Origin: an uncultured Paracoccaceae bacterium
Lineage (GTDB): Bacteria > Pseudomonadota > Alphaproteobacteria > Rhodobacterales > Rhodobacteraceae
DNA: 64,000 nucleotides
Assembly: GCA_947488175.1 (NCBI GenBank)
Contig: CANKYO010000006.1
Coordinates: 186,001-250,000, forward strand
Direction: 5' to 3'
The notes beneath the pieces are model-generated. The model searched no databases, was not told the DNA's origin, and worked only from the letters and a program-made list of their open reading frames with translations. Of this stretch, positions 1 through 8,965 are shown piece by piece. The first letter of the stretch is position 1; each line of letters begins with the position of its first letter. Position numbers and translations under genes: made by a program.

Positions 1-274
1 CCAGCGTGATGGCGCCCAGCAGCATGCCATCCGCCCGGCGGGTCAGAAACAGCGGCATCGCCGTGCCATTCGCGATCGACCGTTGCGCCCAATAAACCCG
101 ATTGGTGAAGGCCTTGCGCGTCAGGTGGTCATGCGCCCATGTCGGCTCCCACGCGCGCAGGAATTCCTCGCTTTCGCGGCGCAGTGCCGTCCAGGCGCGG
201 AAATCGCCATGCATCGGCGGGCGCAGGGTCAACCGTTCGGTTTCGATCCGAACCTTGCGCTTGGCCCCAAGCAT
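1..274 (-). CDS. GNAT N-acetyltransferase, RimJ/RimL-like (partial, runs off left edge)
   Basis: The reverse-strand reading starts MLGAKRKVRIETERLTLRPP and continues without a stop to the window edge, giving about 91 N-terminal residues. The ETERLTLRPP stretch followed by a D-F-x-A-W segment is the usual opening of RimJ/RimL-type acetyltransferases, which acetylate protein N-termini or small substrates with acetyl-CoA. The acetyl-CoA binding motif would lie outside the window. Its ATG overlaps the stop of the M16 peptidase by one base (TGATG), so the two are probably translated together. Substrate unknown. Confidence 0.8.
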   Translation of the reverse strand, partial: MLGAKRKVRIETERLTLRPPMHGDFRAWTALRRESEEFLRAWEPTWAHDHLTRKAFTNRVYWAQRSIANGTAMPLFLTRRADGMLLGAITL

Positions 275-1542
275 CAGGCAGCCAGCCGGGCTTTCAATGC
301 ATCAAGGCTCGGGGCCGCATCAGCCGGTCCATAAAGCGCCATGGCCGTGCCTGCCTGCCCGGCCATCTGGCCGGCGAAGCCTTTGACATCGCCGGTTGTC
401 ACCTCATCAATGCGCGCAATGGTTTCGTCGAGGGATGGGATCCGATCCCAGATCGACAGAAGGCGTGCCAGACGCTCAGCCCGATTTGACGGGCTTTCCA
501 GCCCCATCAACAGCCCTGCTTTCATCTGGGCACGGGCCCTCGCCACCTCGGCCGCAGTCATGTCGTCTGCCGCGCGTTTCATCTCGTCCATGGTGATGTG
601 GGCAAGTTCGGCGATCTGTTCGGCACTGGTACCGGCATAAATCGTGGTCAGGCCGGTATCTTCATAGGCCCCGGCCTGGGCGAAGATCGTATAGCAAAGC
701 CCCCGGTTTTCACGGACCTCCTGAAACAGGCGCGAAGACATTCCGCCGCCCATGGCCGAGGCATAGATCTGGGCGGTATAGATTGCCGGATCGCGGTAAT
801 TCGGTCCTTCAAGCGCCAGCGCGAAATGTACCTGTTCCAGTCCTTTGATCTCGCGCCTCTCCCCCCCGCCAAAGGCAGCGGGCTGCAGCAGTTCAGGCGC
901 GCGGGTCACTGCGGGCAGATGGCCAAACAGCGCCTCGGCCTGTATGACAATAGCGTCATGATCGACCGCACCTGCGGCAGACAGGATCATCTGGTTGGGG
1001 CCGTAATGTTCGCCGACAAAGCTCTGCAGATCGCCGCGACTGAAGGCGCTGACCCGCTCGGACGGGCCAAGGATCGTGCGGCCCAGTGCCTGATCGGGGT
1101 AAGCCACCTCTTGCAGCCAATCGAAGATGATATCGTCTGGGGTATCCAGCGCCTGCCCGATCTCCTGCAGGATCACACCGCGCTCCACCTCAATCTCGGC
1201 AGGATCAAAAACCGGGTTCAGCAGGATATCAGCGATCACATCAAGGCCAAGGGCCACGTCATCTTCCAGAACGCGGGCATAGTACGCTGTCATCTCACGG
1301 CTGGTATAGGCGTTGATATAGCCGCCCACATCCTCGATGCTTTCAGCGATCTGCAGCGCGCTGCGCGTTGCGGTGCCCTTGAACGCCATATGTTCGAGGA
1401 AATGCGCGATGCCGTTCTGTTCGATCCGTTCATGCCGCCCACCGGCCTGCACCCAGATGCCGATGCTTGATGATTTCAGCCCGGGCATATGTTCGGTAAC
1501 AATCCGAAACCCGTTCGACAGCGTGTGCAGTTCAATCGTCAA
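274..1542 (-). CDS. M16 family zinc peptidase (mitochondrial processing peptidase-like)
   Basis: A 422-residue protein with the inverted zinc motif HFLEH at residues 47-51 followed by MAFKGT, the signature of M16 (pitrilysin/MPP-beta) peptidases. Length fits a single-subunit bacterial M16B enzyme with two alpha-beta domains. There is no obvious signal peptide, so it is probably cytoplasmic; family members degrade small peptides. It directly follows threonine synthase (stop at 1543, start at 1542) and is co-transcribed with it, an order common in Rhodobacteraceae. Physiological substrate cannot be read from the sequence. Confidence 0.93.
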   Translation of the reverse strand: MTIELHTLSNGFRIVTEHMPGLKSSSIGIWVQAGGRHERIEQNGIAHFLEHMAFKGTATRSALQIAESIEDVGGYINAYTSREMTAYYARVLEDDVALGLDVIADILLNPVFDPAEIEVERGVILQEIGQALDTPDDIIFDWLQEVAYPDQALGRTILGPSERVSAFSRGDLQSFVGEHYGPNQMILSAAGAVDHDAIVIQAEALFGHLPAVTRAPELLQPAAFGGGERREIKGLEQVHFALALEGPNYRDPAIYTAQIYASAMGGGMSSRLFQEVRENRGLCYTIFAQAGAYEDTGLTTIYAGTSAEQIAELAHITMDEMKRAADDMTAAEVARARAQMKAGLLMGLESPSNRAERLARLLSIWDRIPSLDETIARIDEVTTGDVKGFAGQMAGQAGTAMALYGPADAAPSLDALKARLAA

Positions 1543-2925
1543 TTACGTGATCCGTTCCCTGATGACGGCCTGTATTGCCGCCAAATCCCCCGCGACGCGT
1601 GTGACGCGCTCGGGACGGTCATACAGGTCTGCCATGCGCGGGGGAAGGGGTGCCGCGACGCCGGAGGCTGCTTTCACGGCATCTGGAAACTTTGCCGGAT
1701 GGGCAGTGGCGAGGGTCACCATAGGTGTTGTGCCCAAATGCGCCTCGGCCACATGAACACCGACGGCCGTATGCGGGCACAACAATTCGCCATGATCTGT
1801 GCGGTACGATTTGATCGCGGCATAGGTTTCTTCCTCGGACGCCCGCCCTGATTTGAACGTGTCTTTCAGCATCTGGTAGGCACCCTGACTGATCTGGAAA
1901 CCGCCACCTTTAAGGTCCTCCATCTGGGCGGCGACCGTGGCCCCGTCCCGCCCGTAGGCATCAAAAAGCGCGCGTTCGAAGTTTGAACTGACCTGAATAT
2001 CCATCGACGGGCTGATCGTCGGGGTCACACCTTCCTTGGTGTAGGCCCCGGTTTCCAGCGTGCGATGCAGGATATCGTTGCGGTTGGTGGCAACGATCAG
2101 ATCGGCAATTGGCAGGCCCATCCGCTTGGCAATATAGCCCGCAAAGATGTCGCCGAAATTGCCCGTGGGTACAGTGAAGCTGACCTGTCGATGCGGTGCA
2201 CCCAAAGACACCGCGGCGGTGAAGTAATAGACGACCTGTGCGAGCACCCGGCCCCAATTGATCGAGTTCACGCCCGCCAGCTTGACCTCTTCCCGGAAGG
2301 CGAAGTCATTGAACATGTCTTTGACCATGGCCTGACAATCGTCGAAATCGCCATCGACAGCGAGCGCGTGAACGTTAGATTCGACAGGTGTAGTCATCTG
2401 GCGACGCTGCACCTCTGACACCCGGCCATGCGGGTAGAGGATAAATACATCGACGGCTTCCAACCCGCGAAACGCCTCGATCGCAGCGGAGCCTGTGTCG
2501 CCCGAGGTTGCGCCCACGATCGTCACCCGGTCGCCGGACCGGCTGAGTGCAGCCTGAAACATCTGGCCGATCAGTTGCATGGCGAAATCCTTGAACGCCA
2601 GCGTCGGCCCGTGGAAGAGCTCAAGCAGGAAATGATTGCTATCCAGTTGTACAAGCGGGGCCCGCGCAGCGTGGCCAAAACCGGCATAGGCCTGCGCGAT
2701 CAGGGCCTTGAATTCCGTATCGGTGAAGGTGTCGCCGATAAAGGGGCGCATGACCTCGAACGCTACCTCTTCATAGGTTTTGCCTGCCATCGCCGCGATC
2801 TGGGCATGGGTCAGGGTCGGCACGTCTTCAGGCACGTAAAGGCCACCATCACGGGCAAGGCCTGTCAACATCGCCTCTTCAAATGTCAGCGCAGGCGCGG
2901 TGCCGCGGGTCGAGATATAGCGCAT
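1543..2925 (-). CDS. thrC: Threonine synthase
   Basis: A 460-residue PLP enzyme that converts O-phosphohomoserine to threonine. It begins MRYISTRGTAP, the typical start of the long (class II) bacterial threonine synthases, has the PLP lysine in PTLAFKDF (K112) and the phosphate-binding loop GATSGDTGSAA. It lies 3 bases after the SURF1 gene and abuts the M16 peptidase gene, so it appears to be carried on the same minus-strand transcript as the oxidase assembly genes although it has no role in respiration. No odd residues seen. Confidence 0.97.
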   Translation of the reverse strand: MRYISTRGTAPALTFEEAMLTGLARDGGLYVPEDVPTLTHAQIAAMAGKTYEEVAFEVMRPFIGDTFTDTEFKALIAQAYAGFGHAARAPLVQLDSNHFLLELFHGPTLAFKDFAMQLIGQMFQAALSRSGDRVTIVGATSGDTGSAAIEAFRGLEAVDVFILYPHGRVSEVQRRQMTTPVESNVHALAVDGDFDDCQAMVKDMFNDFAFREEVKLAGVNSINWGRVLAQVVYYFTAAVSLGAPHRQVSFTVPTGNFGDIFAGYIAKRMGLPIADLIVATNRNDILHRTLETGAYTKEGVTPTISPSMDIQVSSNFERALFDAYGRDGATVAAQMEDLKGGGFQISQGAYQMLKDTFKSGRASEEETYAAIKSYRTDHGELLCPHTAVGVHVAEAHLGTTPMVTLATAHPAKFPDAVKAASGVAAPLPPRMADLYDRPERVTRVAGDLAAIQAVIRERIT

Positions 2926-2928
2926 TTC

Positions 2929-3606
2929 TCAGGCGTCCTTTGGCCGTGTGGTGCGGATGATCAGAAACAGGCTCATGACGGCCCAGACGAGGGCCAGCAG
3001 GAACCATGTGATCGCGTATTCCAGATGGTCATTCTTGATATTGGCGGTGTTGACCGGCAGCGGGGTCAGGCGTGGGTCGGCCGGCGCAGTTGTCGTGGCA
3101 ACCACCATCAGCGGGGCGGTGTCGAGGGCCGCAGACATGGTCGTGACGTTGCGGGCAAACCAGATATTTTCGGCCAGATCAGGCTCTGGCGTGCTGCTGT
3201 TCTGATCGTCGGGCCAGAGCAGGACCCCGGTGATCTGCATCGGTTCGATCAGTGGTGAGGCATCCTTGGCTTCAAGCGGCAGCAAGCCCTGATCGACAAG
3301 GATCGGGCCAAGCCCGGTCTGCATCTTGGATATGACCCGATACCCTGTCCCGGCCTGGGTACCGGACACCAGCACATGCAGTTCATCGCCGGTCGGTATG
3401 CCCGAAAATCTGACTTGCGTGTATTCGTGATCGGCCTCGGTCACGTCCAATGTCAGGACAGCCGGTGTTGCGGCCAGCCGGGCGGAGATGCCCGCCAATA
3501 TATCCTCTTTCCAGGCCAGACGCTGGACCTGCCACAGCCCAAGGCTGATCAGGATCGCACAACCGGCGATACCAAGAATGAGAGGAAAGAGGATATTGCG
3601 CAGCAT
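2929..3606 (-). CDS. SURF1 family cytochrome oxidase biogenesis protein
   Basis: SURF1 proteins sit in the inner membrane and help insert heme a into oxidase subunit I. The protein starts MLRNILFPLI and has an N-terminal membrane helix (about residues 5-22) ending in the conserved SLGLWQVQRLAWK, a periplasmic domain, and a C-terminal helix (TWFLLALVWAVMS), the standard two-helix SURF1 layout. I chose the ATG at 3606 because AAAGG lies just upstream; an 18-residue extension is open but looks non-native. It follows ctaE after a palindromic repeat. Confidence 0.92.
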   Translation of the reverse strand: MLRNILFPLILGIAGCAILISLGLWQVQRLAWKEDILAGISARLAATPAVLTLDVTEADHEYTQVRFSGIPTGDELHVLVSGTQAGTGYRVISKMQTGLGPILVDQGLLPLEAKDASPLIEPMQITGVLLWPDDQNSSTPEPDLAENIWFARNVTTMSAALDTAPLMVVATTTAPADPRLTPLPVNTANIKNDHLEYAITWFLLALVWAVMSLFLIIRTTRPKDA

Positions 3607-3663
3607 CGGTGACCTTTGATGCAAAAACGCGCGAGTTATCCCGCGCGTCGATCTTGTCAATGA

Positions 3664-3687
3664 GATGGGTTGAAACCCATCTTACGG
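3664..3687. repeat. GATGGGT palindromic repeat, copy A
   Basis: GATGGGTT-GA-AACCCATC followed by TTACGG. The 8-bp arms are perfect. It lies between ctaE and the SURF1 gene, and the same unit with the TTACGG/CGTAAG flank recurs at 6290-6347 and 31566-31588. In RNA it would form a tight stem-loop, so it may stabilise or end messages. There is no T-run, so it is not a typical intrinsic terminator. Confidence 0.75.
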
Positions 3688-3701
3688 TGTGGCGTCTGTT
3701 A

Positions 3702-4502
3702 TCAGCCACCCCAAACGTAGACAGCGGCGAACAGAAACAGCCAGACCACGTCAACAAAGTGCCAGTACCATGCAGCGGCCTCAAAACCCACATGTTTTTC
3801 CGGGGTGAAGTCGCCCTTTTGCAGCCGCAAAAGACATACGGCCAGGAAGATCGTGCCGATAATCACATGGGCCCCATGAAACCCGGTCGCCATGAAGAAG
3901 TTGGCACCATAGATGTTGCCCGAAAAGCCAAAGGCGGCGTGGCTATATTCATAGGCCTGAAAGACCGTGAAGATCGCACCGAGCGCGATCGCCAGGATCA
4001 GACCCCATTTCATGTCCTGCCGGTTATTTTCATGGACCAGCGCGTGGTGGGCCCATGTGGCTGCCGCACCGGAACACAGCAGGATCAGCGTGTTGATCAG
4101 GGGTAAATGCCAAGGATCGAAGGTTTCGATGCCGACCGGGGGCCAGACGCCATCAACAGCCGGGCTTTGGGGGCCCATCGGATACATGGCATGTTTAAAG
4201 AAGGACCAGAACCAGGCGGCAAAGAACATCACCTCGGACATGATGAACATGATGAAGCCGTAGCGCAGACCGATCCGGACCACCGGGGTGTGATCGCCGA
4301 CCCGGCTTTCAGCTACAACATCGGCCCACCACGCATACATGACGTAGAGCACCGCAGCGAGGCCCATGAGGAAGATGTAAGGCCCGGATCCGTGCATCCA
4401 GAGGGTCGCGCCCAACAGCATGACAAATGCGCCGACACCGCCGATCAGCGGCCAGATCGACGGTGGCAGAATGTGATAGTCGTGGTTCTTTGCATGCGCC
4501 AT
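3702..4502 (-). CDS. ctaE: Cytochrome c oxidase subunit III
   Basis: A 266-residue membrane protein starting [18 protein letters not shown] with about seven membrane helices, containing [33 protein letters not shown] and the C-terminal [16 protein letters not shown], all hallmark stretches of aa3-type oxidase subunit III. Subunit III stabilises the catalytic core of the proton-pumping oxidase in the inner membrane. It is encoded downstream of Cox11, as in Paracoccus and Rhodobacter. The start ATG at 4502 begins the family-typical sequence. Confidence 0.98.
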   Translation of the reverse strand: MAHAKNHDYHILPPSIWPLIGGVGAFVMLLGATLWMHGSGPYIFLMGLAAVLYVMYAWWADVVAESRVGDHTPVVRIGLRYGFIMFIMSEVMFFAAWFWSFFKHAMYPMGPQSPAVDGVWPPVGIETFDPWHLPLINTLILLCSGAAATWAHHALVHENNRQDMKWGLILAIALGAIFTVFQAYEYSHAAFGFSGNIYGANFFMATGFHGAHVIIGTIFLAVCLLRLQKGDFTPEKHVGFEAAAWYWHFVDVVWLFLFAAVYVWGG

Positions 4503-4527
4503 GTGGTGCGTCCCTATCGGCTGGTCG

Positions 4528-5142
4528 TTAGTTCGTTTCTATGGCGCCTTGCGGCGCCGTTGTCAAAGCTGCGGGGGCCAGAGAGGCCTGGATTTCATCA
4601 TCTGGCACGTCGATCTGGTAGAATGTGTAGCTGAGCGTGATGGTGTGGACATATTGTCCTTCGCGGTCATCCACGATGGCCGGATCCACGAAAAAGCTGA
4701 CAGGCATCATCACCGTCTCACCCGGCATCAGGACCTGTTCGACGAAACAGAAGCATTCGATCTTGTCGAAAAACGCCCCTGCCTCGTAAGGTGTCACGTT
4801 ATAGGCGGCTTGCCCCGCGACCGGCACGTCCAAGGGATTATGTGCCTCGTAAAAGGCCAGACCGGTCTCCCCGATCCGGATTTCCATCTCGCGCACTTCT
4901 GGTTTGAAGGTCCAGGGCATGTCGCGTTCCAGTGACGCATCAAAGCGGACCTTGATCGTCTGATCAAGGATCACGTCACTGCCGGTTTCGGCCACATTGG
5001 TGGCCCCGCCAAAACCCGTCACCCGGCAGAACCAGTCGTAAAACGGGACAGAGGCCCATGCGAGCGAGCCCATGATCACTACAACGCTTGCGGCCTGCGC
5101 CGCTGTGCGTTTGGGGCCAACGAGGTTCGGGAACAGTTTCAT
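4528..5142 (-). CDS. ctaG: Cytochrome c oxidase assembly protein Cox11/CtaG
   Basis: A 204-residue copper chaperone that delivers Cu to the CuB site of oxidase subunit I. It has one N-terminal membrane helix (about residues 15-32) and a periplasmic domain with the copper-binding CFCF motif (C130, C132) in [10 protein letters not shown], followed by MPVSFFVDP. It overlaps the upstream 67-residue small protein by four bases (ATGA), so the two are translationally coupled. Complete and typical in length. Confidence 0.97.
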   Translation of the reverse strand: MKLFPNLVGPKRTAAQAASVVVIMGSLAWASVPFYDWFCRVTGFGGATNVAETGSDVILDQTIKVRFDASLERDMPWTFKPEVREMEIRIGETGLAFYEAHNPLDVPVAGQAAYNVTPYEAGAFFDKIECFCFVEQVLMPGETVMMPVSFFVDPAIVDDREGQYVHTITLSYTFYQIDVPDDEIQASLAPAALTTAPQGAIETN

Positions 5143-5339
5143 TCACTCTCCTCCTGCGGGACAATCTGTGGCCGGGCCACATGGTCGAATTTTTCGAACT
5201 GGGCCGCATCGCCAAGCTGCAGCACCTTGACGACGGTAAGTCCAAAGATGATCGCGATAAAGCCAATCAGCAGGGCGAAGACGCCGAAGTTGCGCCCGCG
5301 CCGCCGTTCGTGCAGCTCGTGTTCGACCTTAATCGCCAT
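5139..5339 (-). CDS. Small single-span membrane protein of the cox operon
   Basis: A 66-residue protein starting MAIKVEHELHERRRGRN, with a basic N-terminus, one membrane helix (FGVFALLIGFIAIIFGLTVV) and an acidic tail. A GTG one codon earlier is also possible. It lies between heme O synthase (one-base overlap, TGATG) and Cox11 (four-base overlap), the place where Rhodobacteraceae oxidase operons carry a small unnamed protein. Position and topology suggest an oxidase assembly accessory factor, but I recognise no functional motif. Confidence 0.8.
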   Translation of the reverse strand: MAIKVEHELHERRRGRNFGVFALLIGFIAIIFGLTVVKVLQLGDAAQFEKFDHVARPQIVPQEESE

Positions 5340-6271
5340 CACCAGCCACCTACCCCATATTGGCGCAGCGCCGCTTCGATCAGAAGCGCCCCGAAATGGG
5401 CAAACAGGTAGTAGAGCGACACTTTGAACACACCGATTTCGACGGCATGCTTGTCCGCTTCGCAGGCGGCGTCATCACGTTTGTAGATGTCGTAGGCCCC
5501 TTTGAGGAACCAGACGTTCATCACGACCGCCACCGCCATGTAGAATGGTCCGCCGATGCTGGTCAGGCCCAGCCCCAAGGCCACAGGCACGAGCAATAAT
5601 GTATAGATGATCACATGCTTTCGCGTCGCATCCCGCCCATGGGTCTCGGTCAGCATCGGAACGCCGGCATTGCCGTAATCAGACTTCACAAACAGGGCCA
5701 GTGCCCAGAAATGGGGCGGTGTCCACATGAAGATCAGGGCGAACATCAGCAGGCTTTCGATGCTCACACTGCCTGTGGCGATCGCCCAGCCGATCATGGG
5801 GGGGAAAGCACCAGCGGCTCCACCAATCACGATGTTCTGCGGCGTGGCCCTCTTGAGCCACATCGAATAAACCACCGCGTAGAAAAAGATGGTAAAAGCC
5901 AGCAGGAACGCGGCGAGGAAGTTTGTCGCCAAAGCCAGCAAGATGGTAGCAAACCCGGACAGCGCCAGCCCGATGCCCAGCGCCTCACCCGGGGCAACGC
6001 GCCCCGATGGGATCGGCCGCCCGGCTGTGCGCCGCATGCGGGCGTCGATATCGGCGTCCCACCACATGTTGAGCGCACCGGACGCCCCGGCGCCCACAGC
6101 AATGCACAGGATACCCACAAAGCCGATGAATGGATGCACAGGCACAGGTGCCACCAACAGCCCCACAAGTGCGGTGAAGACCACCAGCGACATCACACGC
6201 GGCTTTAGCAGGGCGAAGTAGTCGCCCATGCTGGCCTCATAGCTTGTGTCCTGAATGCTAATATCGCTCAT
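5339..6271 (-). CDS. ctaB: Heme O synthase (protoheme IX farnesyltransferase)
   Basis: A 310-residue UbiA-type prenyltransferase that adds a farnesyl group to heme b to make heme O, the precursor of heme a. It has about nine membrane helices, the Asp-rich prenyl-diphosphate motif NMWWDADIDARMRRTAGRP and a second loop motif TPPHFWALAL followed by YGNAGVPML. It stands between ctaC and the assembly genes and is translationally coupled to the small downstream ORF. Typical length. Confidence 0.97.
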   Translation of the reverse strand: MSDISIQDTSYEASMGDYFALLKPRVMSLVVFTALVGLLVAPVPVHPFIGFVGILCIAVGAGASGALNMWWDADIDARMRRTAGRPIPSGRVAPGEALGIGLALSGFATILLALATNFLAAFLLAFTIFFYAVVYSMWLKRATPQNIVIGGAAGAFPPMIGWAIATGSVSIESLLMFALIFMWTPPHFWALALFVKSDYGNAGVPMLTETHGRDATRKHVIIYTLLLVPVALGLGLTSIGGPFYMAVAVVMNVWFLKGAYDIYKRDDAACEADKHAVEIGVFKVSLYYLFAHFGALLIEAALRQYGVGGW

Positions 6272-6289
6272 GCGGAACCTTGCGGATAG

Positions 6290-6347
6290 GATGGGTTGGA
6301 ACCCATCTTACGGCGTTGATCTGTCGTAAGATGGGTCTTGACCCATC
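6290..6347. repeat. GATGGGT palindromic repeat, two inverted copies (B1 and B2)
   Basis: Copy B1 is GATGGGTT-GG-AACCCATC plus TTACGG (6290-6313); copy B2 in the opposite orientation is CGTAAG plus GATGGGT-CTTG-ACCCATC (6325-6347). Together they can form one longer hairpin through ACCCATCTTACG and CGTAAGATGGGT (12 perfect base pairs, 12-base loop). They sit between ctaC and ctaB, where such a structure could set different message levels for the two genes. Confidence 0.75.
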
Positions 6348-6353
6348 GCCTTG

Positions 6354-7178
6354 TTAAGAGGTGCCTTTGGCCTCGGCCAGCCACTGGTCATAAGTCTCCT
6401 GGCTCACCACTTTGACCGTGATCGGCATGTAGGCGTGATCCTTGCCGCACAGTTCCGAACACTGGCCGAAATAGATGCCTTCACGCTCTGCCGCGAACCA
6501 TAGCTGCGCCAGACGACCGGGCACCGCGTCCTGCTTCACCCCAAAGGCCGGGATCGTCCATGAATGAATCACATCCGCGCCTGTGACTTGCATCACCACT
6601 TTGGCACCAATCGGCACAACAACGGCGGTGTCAGTCGCCAGCAGGTATTCATCCTGGCTGTAGCCAAATTCTTCCAGTTCGTCGCGGGTCAGCATGAAGC
6701 TGTCAAAGCTTACGCCTTCGTCCACATATTCGTAACCCCAGTACCACTGGTAGCCGGTCACCTTGATATTGATGTCGCCCTCGGGAATTTCCTGCTGTTT
6801 AAACAGCACAGGCAACGAAAAGGCCCCGATAAAGACAAGAATGACAATCGGTACGACCGTCCATGCCACCTCAAGCGGGGAATTATGGGTGAAACGGGCC
6901 GGTGTCGGGTTCTTGGTCTCATTATAACGCACGATCACCCAGACGAGCAGACCCGTCACAAAGAGCGTGATCGCCGTGATGATCACAAGCAGCATGTTGT
7001 CCAGCCACACAACGTCGCGCGCCAGCTCGGTTGCCGACGGCTGGAAACCTGTCGCCCCGTTGACGGGTGCCCCTACAATTTCCAGCTCCTGATTCACTTC
7101 TTGTGCAAAGACGGATGACCCCGCCATGATCAGGCCCGCTGTCGCCCAGAGTGAGGTGGCAAAGGATTTCAGTTGCAT
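6354..7178 (-). CDS. ctaC: Cytochrome c oxidase subunit II
   Basis: A 274-residue subunit that accepts electrons from cytochrome c through its CuA centre. It has a cleavable N-terminal signal (to about A25), two membrane helices ([21 protein letters not shown] and [17 protein letters not shown]), the aromatic WYWGYEY segment, and the CuA ligands [10 protein letters not shown] near residues 239-248 with the upstream His in [10 protein letters not shown]. It is the first gene of the minus-strand oxidase operon. Subunit I (ctaD) is not in the window, as is usual when it is encoded elsewhere. Confidence 0.98.
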   Translation of the reverse strand: MQLKSFATSLWATAGLIMAGSSVFAQEVNQELEIVGAPVNGATGFQPSATELARDVVWLDNMLLVIITAITLFVTGLLVWVIVRYNETKNPTPARFTHNSPLEVAWTVVPIVILVFIGAFSLPVLFKQQEIPEGDINIKVTGYQWYWGYEYVDEGVSFDSFMLTRDELEEFGYSQDEYLLATDTAVVVPIGAKVVMQVTGADVIHSWTIPAFGVKQDAVPGRLAQLWFAAEREGIYFGQCSELCGKDHAYMPITVKVVSQETYDQWLAEAKGTS

Positions 7179-7357
7179 GTTTTACCCTAACATCAGTGCG
7201 CCTCTGGCGCGTCTCCCTGGTCATCCTGTCCAGCTGCGGACGGAATCCCGTTGTATCTGCGTGCCCATGTCCCATATCTTGATGAACAACTCAAGAACCG
7301 CTGTTGCGGCAAACAGACGCTTTCGCCGATAAATCACGCCCGAGACGAGGAAATCCC

Positions 7358-8779
7358 ATGTCCGTCGACCCCTTTCGCCCGTTTGAAACCAATCTTGACC
7401 AGACCACGGCGCTTGCGCTGCTGAAAGAGGCCACAGATGGCGCAGATGATGGTGAACTGTTCCTCGAACGGCGCAAGTCCGAGGTTCTGTCATTCGATGA
7501 TGGCCGGGTCAAAACCGCAAGTTTCGATGCCTCCGAAGGGTTCGGACTGCGCGCGGTGAAAGGCGAAACCGCAGGCTACGCCCATTCGACCACCATCGAC
7601 GAACACGCCCTGCGCCGCGCCGTTTCCACCGCTCGCCTTGCCGTGGGCGATGGCGGCGGCACCATGTCGGCGGCCCCTGCGGGCACAAATCGCAAGCTTT
7701 ACAGCGATGACGATCCGATGTTGCAGGCCAGCTTCCCCGCAAAAATCGATGTCCTGCGCGAGATCGACGCCTTTGCACGCGCACTGGACCCGCGCGTCGT
7801 GCAGGTGTCCGCCACCCTCGCCGCATCGCATCAAGAGGTGCTGATCCTGCGTCCTGAAGGCACGCTGGTTACCGACACCCGCCCGATGTCCCGCTTGAAC
7901 ATCAGCGTTATTGTCGAAAAGGACGGACGCCGCGAAAGTGGCATGTCCGGTGGCGGCGGGCGTGCCGGCTTGATCGGCCTGATCAGCCGCGACAACTGGG
8001 AACCGGTGACGCGTGGAGCGTTGCGCATCGCGCTGGTGAACCTCGATGCCGAATCGGCCCCGGCTGGTGTCATGGACGTGGTCCTTGGCCCCGGCTGGCC
8101 CGGCATCCTGCTGCACGAGGCGATCGGGCACGGGCTGGAAGGCGATTTCAACCGCAAGGGCTCCAGCGCCTTTGCCGGACTGATGGGTCAGCAGATCGCC
8201 GCCAAGGGGGTGACCGTGCTCGACGATGGTACGATCCCTGATCGGCGCGGGTCGATCACCGTGGATGACGAAGGCACGCCCAGTGCAAAGAACACCTTGA
8301 TCGAGGATGGCGTGCTGACAGGCTATATGCAGGACCGCCAGAATGCCCGGCTGATGGGCGTCGCCCCCACCGGCAACGGACGGCGCGAAAGCTATGCCCA
8401 TGCACCGATGCCGCGCATGACCAACACCTATATGCTGGCGGGTGATGCGGCCCCTGAAAGCCTTGTCGCAGACCTGAAGGACGGCATTTATGCGGTTGGT
8501 TTCGGCGGCGGTCAGGTCGATATCACCAACGGCAAATTCGTGTTCAGCTGCACCGAGGCTTACCGCGTCAAAAACGGCGTTGTCGGCGCACCGGTCAAAG
8601 GCGCAACGCTGATCGGCGACGGCGCCACGGCGCTCAAACAGATCCGGGGCATCGGCGACGATCTGAAGCTTGACCCCGGCATCGGCAATTGCGGCAAGGC
8701 CGGGCAATGGGTGCCGGTCGGTGTCGGCCAGCCCAGCCTGATGATCGGCGGATTGACAGTGGGCGGTGCGGCAGCCTGA
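7358..8779 (+). CDS. tldD: Metalloprotease TldD
   Basis: A 473-residue TldD/PmbA family protein that, with TldE/PmbA, processes small peptides such as modified peptide antibiotics in the cytosol. The zinc motif HEAIGHGLEGD starts at about residue 253, and the family C-terminus GQWVPVGVGQPSLMIGGLTVGG is intact. I chose ATG 7358, which has GAGACGAGGA upstream, over an 18-residue extension. It is divergent from ctaC with about 180 bases between; the PmbA partner is not in the window. Confidence 0.95.
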   Translation: MSVDPFRPFETNLDQTTALALLKEATDGADDGELFLERRKSEVLSFDDGRVKTASFDASEGFGLRAVKGETAGYAHSTTIDEHALRRAVSTARLAVGDGGGTMSAAPAGTNRKLYSDDDPMLQASFPAKIDVLREIDAFARALDPRVVQVSATLAASHQEVLILRPEGTLVTDTRPMSRLNISVIVEKDGRRESGMSGGGGRAGLIGLISRDNWEPVTRGALRIALVNLDAESAPAGVMDVVLGPGWPGILLHEAIGHGLEGDFNRKGSSAFAGLMGQQIAAKGVTVLDDGTIPDRRGSITVDDEGTPSAKNTLIEDGVLTGYMQDRQNARLMGVAPTGNGRRESYAHAPMPRMTNTYMLAGDAAPESLVADLKDGIYAVGFGGGQVDITNGKFVFSCTEAYRVKNGVVGAPVKGATLIGDGATALKQIRGIGDDLKLDPGIGNCGKAGQWVPVGVGQPSLMIGGLTVGGAAA

Positions 8780-8783
8780 TGCC

Positions 8784-8918
8784 ATGACTGCATTATTCGC
8801 ATTACTGGTCGCGGCCATTGTCACCGTGGCTGTGGTCGCCCTTCTCTTTCACGGGCCTGCGAACGCATTTTCTGAAACGACAGATACGAACCGGGCGCAG
8901 GCCAGTCTCGGCCCTTAG
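8784..8918 (+). CDS. Possible 44-residue single-span membrane protein
   Basis: Starting 4 bases after the tldD stop, an ATG opens 44 codons: MTALFALLVAAIVTVAVVAL, then LFHGPANAFSETTDTNRAQASLGP. The first 24 residues are a clear hydrophobic span and the rest is polar. The close spacing suggests translational coupling to tldD, but there is no strong ribosome-binding site. It resembles no family I know and could be chance. Confidence 0.4.
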   Translation: MTALFALLVAAIVTVAVVALLFHGPANAFSETTDTNRAQASLGP

Positions 8919-8965
8919 CTGCGGGCGAATTGCAGAACGCCTGACGACGGAAACGGAAAGGATAC

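Noticed and set aside
598..1470. A 290-residue open frame opposite the M16 peptidase
   Set aside because: Shadow of the peptidase gene, Cys/His/Arg-rich without family character.
7490..8824. A 444-residue open frame opposite tldD
   Set aside because: It is the complement of tldD; the TldD family sequence is continuous on the plus strand.
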